64,000 nucleotides of DNA from Pseudomonadota bacterium (GTDB lineage: Bacteria; Pseudomonadota; Gammaproteobacteria; Burkholderiales; Burkholderiaceae_E), in NCBI GenBank assembly GCA_023388075.1, contig JAEWGX010000111.1, positions 87,988 through 151,987 of the forward strand, given 5' to 3'. The position numbers and the translations under genes are program-made. The notes under the pieces were generated by a model. That model ran no database searches. It saw only the letters and a list, made by a program, of their open reading frames with translations, and was not told the origin of the DNA. Shown here in pieces: positions 35,230 to 43,534 of this stretch; position 1 is the stretch's first letter; each line of letters opens with the position of its first letter.

Positions 35230-35912
35230 CACCCCGCCTTGCGATCGGCGGCGACCTGCTCCAGCCGTCGCTCCAGGTGCGGCATGCGATCGTGGCCCCA
35301 GAACTGCTCGGTGCCCACGAAGAAGGTAGGCGCCCCGAACACGTGGCGCGACTGGGCCGCATCGTTCGCGGCCGCGAGCTTCTGCTTGATCGCGGGATCC
35401 TGGATCGCCGCGCGCAGGCCGGCTTCGTCGATGCCGAGCACCCGGCCGATACCCGCCAGGTTGTCGGCCGACTGGATGTCGCCGTCGTGCACGAAGAGGC
35501 TGCGGAACACGGCCAGCGCGAACGGCCGGGCCTTCTCCGGAGCGGTGGCCTGCAGCCACAGCAGCACCCGGCCGGCATTGTGGCTCGCCTGCGGAAACCG
35601 CGACGGATAGCGAAACGGCACGCCGGCCATCTCCGCGCTGCGCCGGAAGTCCATCACGGCGTAGCTTGCACGCCAGGGATGCTGCTCGGTAAGCGGCGCG
35701 CTGCCGGTGGCCTTGAAGATCACGCCCAGCATCATCGGACGCCAGTTGACCTGGTGGCCATGGCGCGCGGCCATGTCGTCGATGGACTCGGCGGCGAGGT
35801 AGGAATAGGGAGAGCTGAAGTCGAAGTAGAAGTCGACTTCGCCGGCCGGGGTGGTGATCGGGGCGGCGGCCGGTGCCGCGCCGGCTGCCGCCTGGGTTGT
35901 CGTCGTGCTCAA
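35229..35912 (-). CDS. 2-hydroxychromene-2-carboxylate isomerase-like DsbA-fold protein
   Basis: A 227-residue kappa-GST-type protein. VDFYFDFSSPYSYLAAESID carries the active-site Ser, and FGAPTFFVGTEQFWGHDRMP is the cis-proline motif that ends this family. The start is a TTG at 35912 with AGGAG 7 bases upstream, since no ATG or GTG lies near the conserved N-terminus. It follows the acyl-CoA dehydrogenase gene by 38 bp. This is the third gene of this fold in the window, after those at 25662 and 31316. A glutathione-dependent isomerisation of an aromatic ring-cleavage product is the family activity. Confidence 0.87.
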   Translation of the reverse strand: MSTTTTQAAAGAAPAAAPITTPAGEVDFYFDFSSPYSYLAAESIDDMAARHGHQVNWRPMMLGVIFKATGSAPLTEQHPWRASYAVMDFRRSAEMAGVPFRYPSRFPQASHNAGRVLLWLQATAPEKARPFALAVFRSLFVHDGDIQSADNLAGIGRVLGIDEAGLRAAIQDPAIKQKLAAANDAAQSRHVFGAPTFFVGTEQFWGHDRMPHLERRLEQVAADRKAG

Positions 35913-35950
35913 GAACGGGCTCCTCGATGCGCTTTGCTGTCGCGCGGTGT

Positions 35951-37093
35951 TCAACCGGCCGCGAGCGCGCGGCCGATCAGGATCTTCTGGATGTCGCTGG
36001 TACCTTCGTAGATCTGGCAGACGCGCACGTCGCGATAGATGCGCTCCACCGGAAAGTCGCGTACGTAGCCGTAACCGCCGTGGATCTGGATCGCGTCCGA
36101 GCAGACCCGCTCGGCCATTTCGGACGCGAAGAGCTTCGCCATGGCCGCCTCCTTGAGGCAGGGCCGGCCGGCATCCTTGAGGTTCGCGGCATGGGCGATC
36201 AGCTGCCGGGCCGCCTCGAGGGCGGTGGCCATGTCGGCCAGCCGGAACTGCACCGCCTGGTGCTCCATCAGCGTCTGGCCGAATGCCTGGCGCTCGCGCG
36301 CATACGCCAGCGCCGCCTCGAAGGCGGCCCGCGCCATGCCGAGCGACTGGGCGGCGATGCCGATGCGGCCGCCTTCCAGGCCGGAGAGGGCGATGCGGTA
36401 GCCCGCGCCGGGCTCGCCGATCAGGTTCGCCGCGGGCACGAAGCAGTGCTCGAAGCGGACCTGCGCGGTGTCGGAGGCGTGCTGGCCGAGCTTCTCCTCG
36501 AGGCGATCGACGTGATATCCCGGTGAGTCGGTCGGCACGAGGAAGGCCGAGATGCCGCGCTTGCCCGCGGCCCGGTTGGTCACCGCCATGACGATCGCGA
36601 CGTCGCCGTGCTTGCCGGAGGTGATGAACTGCTTCACCCCGTCGAGATGCCAGCCGCTGCCGTCCGGCGCCGCCGTGGCCGTGGTGCGCAGCGCGGATGC
36701 GTCCGATCCGGCCTGCGGCTCCGTGAGGCAGAAGGCCCCGAGCATGCGGCCGCTCGCCAGCGGAGCGAGCCAGCGCTGCTTCTGCTCCTCGTTGCCCCAG
36801 GCGAGCAGGATGGAGCACACGGGACAGTTGTTCACCGAGATGATGGTGGAGGTGGCGCCGTCGCCGGCGGCGATCTCCTCGAGGATCACCGCGAGCGCGG
36901 TGTAGTCCAGTCCGGCGCCGCCCCACTCTTCCGGCACGGCGATGCCGAAGCAGCCCAGGTCGGCCAGTCCCTTCAGCGCCTGCGCCGGGAAGGTGCTGTC
37001 GCGGTCCCAGGCGGCGGCGTTCGGCTTGACGTGATCGGCCACGTAGGCGCGCACGGTGTCGCGCACCATCTCGAGCTCCGCGTTCGCGAGCAT
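35951..37093 (-). CDS. Acyl-CoA dehydrogenase
   Basis: FAD-dependent dehydrogenase of 380 residues that introduces a double bond next to a CoA thioester and passes electrons to ETF. LTEPQAGSDASALRT and KQFITSGKHGDV form the FAD pocket. The C-terminal QIHGGYGYVRDFPVERIYRD holds the adenine contact, and YEGTSDIQKILIGR the expected catalytic Glu of short/medium-chain enzymes. It is distinct from the isovaleryl-CoA type at 40951, whose catalytic Glu lies elsewhere. It is separated by 16 bp from the upstream SDR gene. Short or branched acyl-CoA is the probable substrate. Confidence 0.93.
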   Translation of the reverse strand: MLANAELEMVRDTVRAYVADHVKPNAAAWDRDSTFPAQALKGLADLGCFGIAVPEEWGGAGLDYTALAVILEEIAAGDGATSTIISVNNCPVCSILLAWGNEEQKQRWLAPLASGRMLGAFCLTEPQAGSDASALRTTATAAPDGSGWHLDGVKQFITSGKHGDVAIVMAVTNRAAGKRGISAFLVPTDSPGYHVDRLEEKLGQHASDTAQVRFEHCFVPAANLIGEPGAGYRIALSGLEGGRIGIAAQSLGMARAAFEAALAYARERQAFGQTLMEHQAVQFRLADMATALEAARQLIAHAANLKDAGRPCLKEAAMAKLFASEMAERVCSDAIQIHGGYGYVRDFPVERIYRDVRVCQIYEGTSDIQKILIGRALAAG

Positions 37094-37109
37094 GCGGCCT
37101 CCTTGCGTC

Positions 37110-37787
37110 CTACCAGGCGAGCGACTGGCCGCGGTAGTCGTAGAACCCGCCGCCGGGATAGGCGAGCGGATCGGCGATCACCTGGCGCATCCCGGTGACG
37201 CTGCGCTGCACGTCGACCTCCGCGTTCGGGCCGCCCATGTCGGTGCGTACCCAGCCCGGATGCAGGATCACGACGCGCACGCCGAGCGGCGCCATGTCGA
37301 CGTGCGCGAGCTTGCCGAGCATGTTGACCGCCGCCTTGGACACCCGGTAGAGCATGCCGTAGCTCGCTCCGGCCGCGGCGATCGAGCCCATGCGGCTGGA
37401 AACGAAGGCCATGGTGCCGCGGCTCGGCGAAAGCAGCGGCGCCACCATCGGCAGCAGGCGCATCGCCGACAGGATGTTGGTGCGCATCACCAGGTCGAAC
37501 TCCTCCTGGGTGGGCGGACGCTGCGTGCTGCTGTCCCGCGGACCATACACTCCGGCGTTCATGATCAGGGCGTCCACCCGCTCGCCATCCATCTGCCAGC
37601 CGAAGGCGGCCAGGTCGTTCGGATCGAGGACGTCGAGCTTCAGCGTCTGGACGCCCAGGTCGCGCAGCCGCACGCGGTCGGCCTCGGCCCGGAACGTGCC
37701 GAACACGCGCCAGCCCTCGGCAAGGTACTGGCGCGCGAACTCGAAGCCGATGCCGCGGGAGGCGCCGACGATCAACGCGGTGGGCAT
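37110..37787 (-). CDS. Short-chain dehydrogenase/reductase (SDR)
   Basis: NAD(P)-dependent oxidoreductase of 225 residues. The Rossmann motif is ALIVGASRGIGFEFARQY at the N-terminus. NAG is present (LIMNAGVYGP), then the catalytic Ser (FVSSRMGS) and the YRVSK pair for Tyr and Lys. The family resembles C-factor/CsgA-like SDRs, which act on varied alcohols and ketones. It sits 57 bp after the thiolase gene and 16 bp before the acyl-CoA dehydrogenase gene. Whether it oxidises a hydroxyacyl compound of the same pathway is unproven. Confidence 0.9.
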   Translation of the reverse strand: MPTALIVGASRGIGFEFARQYLAEGWRVFGTFRAEADRVRLRDLGVQTLKLDVLDPNDLAAFGWQMDGERVDALIMNAGVYGPRDSSTQRPPTQEEFDLVMRTNILSAMRLLPMVAPLLSPSRGTMAFVSSRMGSIAAAGASYGMLYRVSKAAVNMLGKLAHVDMAPLGVRVVILHPGWVRTDMGGPNAEVDVQRSVTGMRQVIADPLAYPGGGFYDYRGQSLAW

Positions 37788-37844
37788 GACGGTGCCGTTG
37801 CCTCCCGGAAGCTCACGGGCGTACCCATCGTCGCGCGGTCGCGT

Positions 37845-39041
37845 TCAGGCGAGCTCGATCGCGACGGCCGTGGCCTCGCCGCCGCCTATGCACAGCGATG
37901 CGACCCCCCGCTTGCCTCCCTGCTTGCGCAGCGCGCCGATCAGCGTGACGATCAGCCGCGCGCCGGACGCGCCGATGGGATGGCCGAGCGCAAGGGCGCC
38001 GCCGTGCGGGTTCAGCTTCTCGCGCGCGATGCCGTGCTCCTTCGCCGCCGCCATCGCCACCACGGCAAAGGCCTCGTTGATCTCGAACAGGTCCACGTCG
38101 CCGGTCTTCCAGCCGGTCTTGGCGTAGAGCTTCTCGATCGCGCCGACCGGCGCGGTGGTGAACCACTGCGGCTCCTGCGAATGCGTGGCGTGGGCGAGGA
38201 GCGTGGCCAGCGGCTTCGCGCCGAGCTTCTCGGCGGTGGAGCGGCGCATCAGCACGAGGGCGGCGGCACCGTCGGAGATGGAGGACGAGCTCGCCGCGGT
38301 CACCGTGCCGTCCTTGCGGAAGGCGGGCCTGAGCGTCGGGATCTTCTCCGGATTCGCCTTGAACGGAGACTCGTCCCGCTCGATCACGGTCTCGCCCTTG
38401 CGGCCGGCCACCTTCACCGGGGCGATCTCCCAGGCGAACGAGCCGTCCTCGTTGGCCTGGCGGGCGCGGCGTGACGATTCGATCGAATACTCGTCCTGTG
38501 CCTCGCGGCTGAACTCGTACTTCGAGGCGCATTCCTCGGCGAACATGCCCATCGACTTGCCCCCGCCGTTGGGCGTCTTCTCGTAGGCGTCCTCGAGACC
38601 GTCATAGGCCATGTGGTCGAAGAGGGTGGCGTGGCCGTAGCGATAGCCGCCCCGGCCCTTGAGCATCAGGTAGGGCGCATTGCTCATGCTTTCCATGCCG
38701 CCGGCGACGATGATCTCCTGGCTGCCGGCGACCAGCAGGTCGTGCGCCAGCATCGCCGCCTTCATGCCCGAGCCGCAGACCTTGTTGACCGTCGTGGCCC
38801 CTGTCGCCTGGGGCAGTCCGGCCTTGATGGCCGCCTGTCGCGCGGGGGCCTGGCCGAGGCCGGCAGGCAGGACGCAGCCCATGAACACTTCCTGCACCTG
38901 CGCGGGCTCGAGCCCCGCGCGCTCGACGGCGGCACGGATGGCGGTGGCGCCCAGCTCGGTTGCGGCGAGGCTGGACAATTCGCCCATCATGCCGCCGACC
39001 GGGGTGCGCGCTGCGGAAACGATGACGATCGGATCTTTCAT
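37845..39041 (-). CDS. Acetyl-CoA C-acyltransferase (thiolase)
   Basis: Thiolase of 398 residues that cleaves or forms beta-ketoacyl-CoA. The nucleophilic Cys is in VNKVCGSGMKAAM. The His of GHPIGASGAR and the second Cys in SLCIGGGEAT complete the active site. The length and NPHGGALALGHPIG motif are those of biosynthetic-type acetoacetyl-CoA thiolases (AtoB/PhaA group). ATG 39041 starts the usual MKDPIVIVSAARTPVG; the frame extends upstream but is Arg-rich and unlike thiolases. In this cluster it would split acetoacetyl-CoA, the end product of leucine breakdown, into two acetyl-CoA. Confidence 0.94.
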   Translation of the reverse strand: MKDPIVIVSAARTPVGGMMGELSSLAATELGATAIRAAVERAGLEPAQVQEVFMGCVLPAGLGQAPARQAAIKAGLPQATGATTVNKVCGSGMKAAMLAHDLLVAGSQEIIVAGGMESMSNAPYLMLKGRGGYRYGHATLFDHMAYDGLEDAYEKTPNGGGKSMGMFAEECASKYEFSREAQDEYSIESSRRARQANEDGSFAWEIAPVKVAGRKGETVIERDESPFKANPEKIPTLRPAFRKDGTVTAASSSSISDGAAALVLMRRSTAEKLGAKPLATLLAHATHSQEPQWFTTAPVGAIEKLYAKTGWKTGDVDLFEINEAFAVVAMAAAKEHGIAREKLNPHGGALALGHPIGASGARLIVTLIGALRKQGGKRGVASLCIGGGEATAVAIELA

Positions 39042-39117
39042 GTCGGCTCTCCCGTCGGTTGCGGCCGCTCGGCGGGCCGAAGGCTTCCGGGCCCGGATCA
39101 CGGCCGTGATACGTTCC

Positions 39118-40914
39118 TCATGGTACCGCCACGGACGGTGCTGCACCCCCGACGGGGGCATCCCCCGGGCCGCCGTGCGTCCCCTCCCGGGGAAAGCGCA
39201 GCCGTTCCGGGTACGGAAAGACGTCCTCCAGCACGCCGGCCCGGATGCGAGCCTGGCGCTCCTGCCAGAAATCGGCAGTGAGGAGGTCCGCGTGGTAGCG
39301 CAGGAAGGGCCCGCGCACCCGCGGATTGCCAAGCAGGAAGGTGGCGAACTCCTCCGGAAACACGTCCTGCGCCCCGACCGGATACCAGGGCTCCGCCGCC
39401 ATCTCGTCCTCCAGGGTGCGCGGCTCCGGGATCCGGCGGAAGTTGCATTCGGTGAGGTAGCGCACCTCGTCGTAGTCGTAGAACACGACGCGGCCCTGGC
39501 GGGTCATGCCGAAGTTCTTGAACAGCATGTCGCCCGGGAAGATGTTGGCGGCCACCATGTCCTTGATCGCCTGGCCGTACTCCTGCACCGCCCGTACCCG
39601 GTCGTCCTCGTCGGCCGCCTCCAGGTACAGGTTGAGCGGCACCATGCGCCGCTCGATGTAGAGATGGCGGATCACCAGGCGATCGCCCTCGTCGTCCACG
39701 AGCGACGGCGCGGTCTCGCGAAGCTCGGCGAGCAGCGCGGGATCCAGCCGCTCGACCGGAAACGGCACGTCCGAGTATTCCCAGGAATCCGCCATGCGCC
39801 CGACGCGGTCGTGCGTCTTCACCAGGTGATAGCGCTCCTCCACGTACTCGCGGCTCACCTCCTTGCCGCGCACGTCCTTGATGTACTTGAAGACGAACGG
39901 AAACGACGGCAGCGTGAAGACGCCCATCACCAGCCCCTTGATGCCGGGGGCGACGACGAAGCGGTCGGTGGAGTGCGCCAGGTGCTCCAGCAGGTCCCGG
40001 TAGAAAAGCGTCTTTCCCTGCTTGTGCAGCCCGAGCATGGTGTAGAGCTCGGCCGGCGGCTTGGTGGGCATCAGCGACTGCAGGAACCGCACGTACGCCG
40101 ACGGCGCCTCCATGTCCGCCATGAAATAGGCGCGGGTGAAGCTGAAGAGCATCTCCAGCCGCTCGGTGCCGAAGAGCACCGTGTCCAGGTACAGTCGTCC
40201 CCGGTCGTCGCGCAGGATCGGGATCGCGAACGGCTCCACCTCGCCGTCGTTCACCAGGCGCCCGACCAGGTAGGCCGCCTTGTTGCGCAGGAAGAGCGAG
40301 CGCAGCACGTTGATCTGGCAGTCGCTCGCCGCCCGGAAATGCGGCCCCAAGTGGCGCTGGCCGGCATCGATGACGCGGTCCAGGTCCCGCTCGATGTCCT
40401 GGTATGCGCAGGCGAGGCCCATGTCGATCACGATCTCGCGAAACGCTGCCGCCCAGCCCCGCTCGGCCGGATAGTAGGAGCGAAACGACGGGGGCGTCGC
40501 GTCGAGGTAGTCGGTGGCGGTGCCGGGCCGCACGAAGATGAAGTCGTTGCGGAAGTAGCGCCGGTGCAGGATCTTGGTGCTGACCGTGTTGAAGAAGGTC
40601 TCGGCCAGCTCGGGCTGCAGGTGCTCGGCCAGCAGCGCCAGGTAGCGCCGCTTGATCTCGCGCCATGCGGTGGCGTCGCGCAGCTCGCTGTCGCTGAAGC
40701 GCGCGCGCATCTCCTCCACCGCTTCCCGCACGCGCTCGTCGTAGAAGGTGATCCGCTCGCGCGCGAGCCGCCGGATGGCGTGCCAGTCGCCGGCCTCGAA
40801 GCACCCCTTGGCCTGCTGCGCGTTGTAGCGAAAGCGCGCGTAGTGCCGGTCGAAGCCCGCCAGCATCGTGGCCGCGATCGCGTCGGCCGGTACCGGCATG
40901 GCTCGCGAGGTCAC
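39118..40914 (-). CDS. aceK: Isocitrate dehydrogenase kinase/phosphatase
   Basis: Bifunctional regulator of 598 residues that phosphorylates isocitrate dehydrogenase during growth on acetate, so diverting isocitrate to the glyoxylate shunt. Recognisable parts are the ATP-binding region (FVVAPGIKGLVMGVFTLPSF), the catalytic KNFGMTRQGRVVFYDYDEVRY segment with its DYD metal site, and the FPEEFATFLLGN C-terminal block. aceA and aceB are not in the window. The last 20 or so residues are Gly/Pro/Ala-rich and come from a GC-rich palindromic stretch (39146-39195) resembling intergenic repeats. It lies 36 bp after the isovaleryl-CoA dehydrogenase gene. Confidence 0.95.
   Translation of the reverse strand: MTSRAMPVPADAIAATMLAGFDRHYARFRYNAQQAKGCFEAGDWHAIRRLARERITFYDERVREAVEEMRARFSDSELRDATAWREIKRRYLALLAEHLQPELAETFFNTVSTKILHRRYFRNDFIFVRPGTATDYLDATPPSFRSYYPAERGWAAAFREIVIDMGLACAYQDIERDLDRVIDAGQRHLGPHFRAASDCQINVLRSLFLRNKAAYLVGRLVNDGEVEPFAIPILRDDRGRLYLDTVLFGTERLEMLFSFTRAYFMADMEAPSAYVRFLQSLMPTKPPAELYTMLGLHKQGKTLFYRDLLEHLAHSTDRFVVAPGIKGLVMGVFTLPSFPFVFKYIKDVRGKEVSREYVEERYHLVKTHDRVGRMADSWEYSDVPFPVERLDPALLAELRETAPSLVDDEGDRLVIRHLYIERRMVPLNLYLEAADEDDRVRAVQEYGQAIKDMVAANIFPGDMLFKNFGMTRQGRVVFYDYDEVRYLTECNFRRIPEPRTLEDEMAAEPWYPVGAQDVFPEEFATFLLGNPRVRGPFLRYHADLLTADFWQERQARIRAGVLEDVFPYPERLRFPREGTHGGPGDAPVGGAAPSVAVP
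39146..39192. repeat. REP-like GC palindromes inside the aceK 3' end
   Basis: CCCCC-GAC-GGGGG (39146-39158), then GGGGG-CAT-CCCCC (39154-39166) and CCCCTCCCGGGG nearby can fold into alternative hairpins. The same building words occur in the intergenic repeats near 51539 and 62424. Here they lie within the coding part of aceK and code for its low-complexity tail, which suggests an element that landed near the stop codon and extended the gene. Confidence 0.45.
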
Positions 40915-40950
40915 GTGGCGGTCATCGGGAGGGAGGCTGTCCGACAGCCC

Positions 40951-42165
40951 CTAGGTGCTGCCGAAGAGCTCCCGGCCGATCAGCATCCGGCGGATCTCCG
41001 ACGTCCCCGCGCCGATCTCGTACAGCTTGGCGTCGCGCCACAGCCGCCCGGTGGGATAGTCGTTGATGTAGCCGTTGCCGCCGAGGCACTGGATCGCCTC
41101 GCCGGCCATCCAGGTGGCCTTCTCCGCGGCATAGAGGATGGCGCCGGCGGCGTCCTTGCGCAGGTCGCGCACGTCCACCTCCCCGGCGCGCGACCGGTCG
41201 CATTGCCGGCCGACCTCGTAGACGTAGGCGCGACAGGCCATCAGCGTGGTGTACATGTCCGCGAGCTTGCCCTGCATGAGCTGGAACTCGCCGATCGGCT
41301 GGCCGAACTGCTTGCGCTCGTGGACGTACGGAACCACCACGTCCATGCAGGCGGCCATGATGCCGAGCGGGCCGCCCGAGAGGACCGCGCGCTCGAAGTC
41401 CAGCCCGCTCATCAGCACGTTGACGCCGCGTCCCACCCCGGTGCGCGGATCCTCGCCGACGCCGCCGAGGATGTTGTCCGCCGGGATCTCGCAGTCCTGG
41501 AACACCAGCTCGCCGGTGTGGCTGCCGCGCATGCCGAGCTTGTCCAGCTTCTGCGCGACCGAGAAGCCCTTGAAGCCCTTCTCCACCAGGAACGCGGTGA
41601 TGCCGCGTGGCCCGGCCTCGATGTCGTTCTTGGCGTAGACGACCAGGACGTCGGCATCCGGCCCGTTGGTGATCCACATCTTGGTGCCGTTCAGGATCCA
41701 GCGGTCGCCCTTGAAATCCGCCCGCAGCTTCATCGAGACGACATCGGAGCCCGCGTTCGGCTCGGACATCGCGAGCGCCCCGACGGCGGTGCCCGCGACC
41801 AGGCCCGGCAGATAGCGGGCCTTCTGCTCGGCGGTGCCGTTGCGGTGGATCTGGTTCACGCAGAGGTTCGAATGCGCACCATAGGACAGCCCGACCGAGG
41901 CCGAGCCGCGGGAGATCTCCTCCATCGCCACCACATGCGCCAGATAGCCCAGGTTGGTGCCGCCGTACTCGTCCGAGACCGTCAGCCCGTGCATGCCCAG
42001 CTCGCCGAGCTTGCGCCACAGGTCCATCGGGAACTGGTCGGTGCGGTCGATCTCGGCGGCGCGCGGAGCGATCTCGCGGGCGACGAACTGCTGCAAGGCA
42101 TCGCGCAGCTGGGCGATGTCCTCTCCAAGCTGGAACTTCATTCCGGGCAGATCGACCATGCTCAT
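40951..42165 (-). CDS. ivd: Isovaleryl-CoA dehydrogenase
   Basis: FAD enzyme of 404 residues that oxidises isovaleryl-CoA to 3-methylcrotonyl-CoA, third step of leucine degradation. LDFERAVLSGGPLGIMAACM contains the Glu used specifically by isovaleryl-CoA dehydrogenases as catalytic base. AMSEPNAGSDVVSMKLRAD, KMWITNGPDADVLVVY and QCLGGNGYINDYPTGRLWRD are further family blocks. ATG 42165 is preferred over 42243 because GGAG lies 8 bases before it and the N-terminus then matches the family. Its product is the substrate of the MccA/MccB enzyme coded about 25-30 kb to the left. It opens the eight-gene minus-strand run. Confidence 0.94.
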   Translation of the reverse strand: MSMVDLPGMKFQLGEDIAQLRDALQQFVAREIAPRAAEIDRTDQFPMDLWRKLGELGMHGLTVSDEYGGTNLGYLAHVVAMEEISRGSASVGLSYGAHSNLCVNQIHRNGTAEQKARYLPGLVAGTAVGALAMSEPNAGSDVVSMKLRADFKGDRWILNGTKMWITNGPDADVLVVYAKNDIEAGPRGITAFLVEKGFKGFSVAQKLDKLGMRGSHTGELVFQDCEIPADNILGGVGEDPRTGVGRGVNVLMSGLDFERAVLSGGPLGIMAACMDVVVPYVHERKQFGQPIGEFQLMQGKLADMYTTLMACRAYVYEVGRQCDRSRAGEVDVRDLRKDAAGAILYAAEKATWMAGEAIQCLGGNGYINDYPTGRLWRDAKLYEIGAGTSEIRRMLIGRELFGST

Positions 42166-42286
42166 GTCGGGCACTCCATCGCTGATCGCGGCCGTGGCGG
42201 CGGCGGTGACACGAATCAATAGTAAAGTATCGGTCCTCTTCACTCACTATCCGGATGCAGGTGGCCGTGTCACGCGCCAGAACGGC
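42166..42286. promoter_or_regulatory. Divergent promoter region with ATAGTAAAGT motif
   Basis: This 121 bp gap separates ivd (-) and the amidohydrolase gene (+). It contains an AT-rich patch with ATAGTAAAGT at 42219-42228. Read on the minus strand it is ACTTTACTAT, whose TACTAT could be a -10 element about 50 bp from the ivd start. The same ten bases occur at 45907-45916, in another divergent gap. Promoter function is inferred. Confidence 0.4.
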
Positions 42287-43534
42287 ATGAGCTCGCTTCT
42301 TCTCACCCGGCTTGCCATCCTCGATGTCGACAGCGGGAAGCTGGTTCCCGATCGGGAAGTCCGGATCCAGGGCGAGACGATCGTGGCGATCGGCGCGCGG
42401 CTGGACCGTCTTCCCGACGACGAGGTGATCGATCTCGGGGGCAGGGTGCTGATGCCGGGGCTGATCGACTGCCACGTGCACCTGAACCGCGCTTCGTTCC
42501 AGCCGTCCGCCTTCATGCTGCCGTCCCTGCTCGCGGCCCATGCCGGGGTGACGCTGCACGCCATGCTCGATCGCGGCTTCACCACGGTTCGAGACGCCGG
42601 TGGGGCCGACGCGGGCCATCGCCAGGCGATCGAGCTGGGGCTGTTCAAGGGCCCGCGGCTGTTCGTCTCGGGGCGCGCGATCAGCCAGACCGGTGGCCAC
42701 GGCGACATCCGCTTTCCTGCCGACCTGGCGCCGCTTTGCCAATGCGCCTCCCTGATGCCGGGCTGCGGCAGGGTGGCCGACGGCGTGCCCGAGGTCCGGC
42801 GGGCCGTCCGCGACGAGATACGCCTTGGCGCCGACCAGATCAAGCTGATGGCCGGTGGCGGAGTCGGGACGCTGACGGATCCGATCGATCACCTGCAGTA
42901 CTCCACCGAGGAGATCGAGGCGGTTGTCGACGAGGCGACTCGCGCGCACAAGTACGTGATGGCGCATGTCTACACGCCGGAAGGCATCCGCCGGTGCGTC
43001 GAAGCCGGGGTGCGCACGATCGAGCACGGCCACTTCCTCGACGCGGCTACCGCGGACCTGATGGCGCAGCGCGGGGCGATCCTGTCGATCAACCTGCTGA
43101 TCTACAGCATCCTGGCCAACGAGGGCCTCCGGCTCGGCTACCACCCGACCAACGTCGAGAAGGCCAAGGGTGTGCTGGATGTCGGATTCAGCGCGCTGGA
43201 CATCGCCCGGCGGGCCGGCGTCCCGATCGCCTTCGGCACCGACCTGAGTCGCGTGCCGGAGCGGCAGGGCGAGGAGTTCCTCGTCCGGGCGGAGCTGATG
43301 CCCAACGCGGAGGTGATCCGCAGCGCGACGCGCGTGGGCGCGCAGGTCGTCCGGATGCCGGACCGGATCGGGGTCGTGAAAGAGGGCGCCCTCGCCGACC
43401 TGATCGTCGTCGACGGCAATCCGCTCGAGAACATCCGTCTGCTCGCCGGCGACGGTGCGTCGATCCCGCTGATTCTCAAGGAAGGGCGCATCGTCAAGAA
43501 CCTCATTCAATCAACTCCGTTCGAACCCGCATGA
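42287..43534 (+). CDS. Amidohydrolase family protein (imidazolonepropionase/prolidase-like)
   Basis: Metal-dependent hydrolase of 415 residues. The HxH motif is in MPGLIDCHVHLNRASF. A lysine in GADQIKLMAGGG could be the carbamylated bridging residue, followed by His in VMAHVYTPEG and TIEHGHFLD and the Asp in IAFGTDLSR. These are all expected in the subtype I amidohydrolases that include Xaa-Pro dipeptidases and cyclic-imide hydrolases. No signal peptide is seen, so the protein is cytoplasmic. It is coupled to the following Bug binding protein by an ATGA overlap, which suggests that it acts on the compound that protein binds. Confidence 0.88.
   Translation: MSSLLLTRLAILDVDSGKLVPDREVRIQGETIVAIGARLDRLPDDEVIDLGGRVLMPGLIDCHVHLNRASFQPSAFMLPSLLAAHAGVTLHAMLDRGFTTVRDAGGADAGHRQAIELGLFKGPRLFVSGRAISQTGGHGDIRFPADLAPLCQCASLMPGCGRVADGVPEVRRAVRDEIRLGADQIKLMAGGGVGTLTDPIDHLQYSTEEIEAVVDEATRAHKYVMAHVYTPEGIRRCVEAGVRTIEHGHFLDAATADLMAQRGAILSINLLIYSILANEGLRLGYHPTNVEKAKGVLDVGFSALDIARRAGVPIAFGTDLSRVPERQGEEFLVRAELMPNAEVIRSATRVGAQVVRMPDRIGVVKEGALADLIVVDGNPLENIRLLAGDGASIPLILKEGRIVKNLIQSTPFEPA

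Noticed and set aside
38680..42222. 1180-codon open frame on the plus strand
   Set aside because: Antisense to the thiolase, aceK and ivd genes, which all have intact family motifs; the frame shows only low-complexity His/Arg/Val composition.
40922..43510. 862-codon open frame on the minus strand
   Set aside because: Overlaps ivd in a second frame of the same strand and the amidohydrolase in antisense; contains no recognisable domain.
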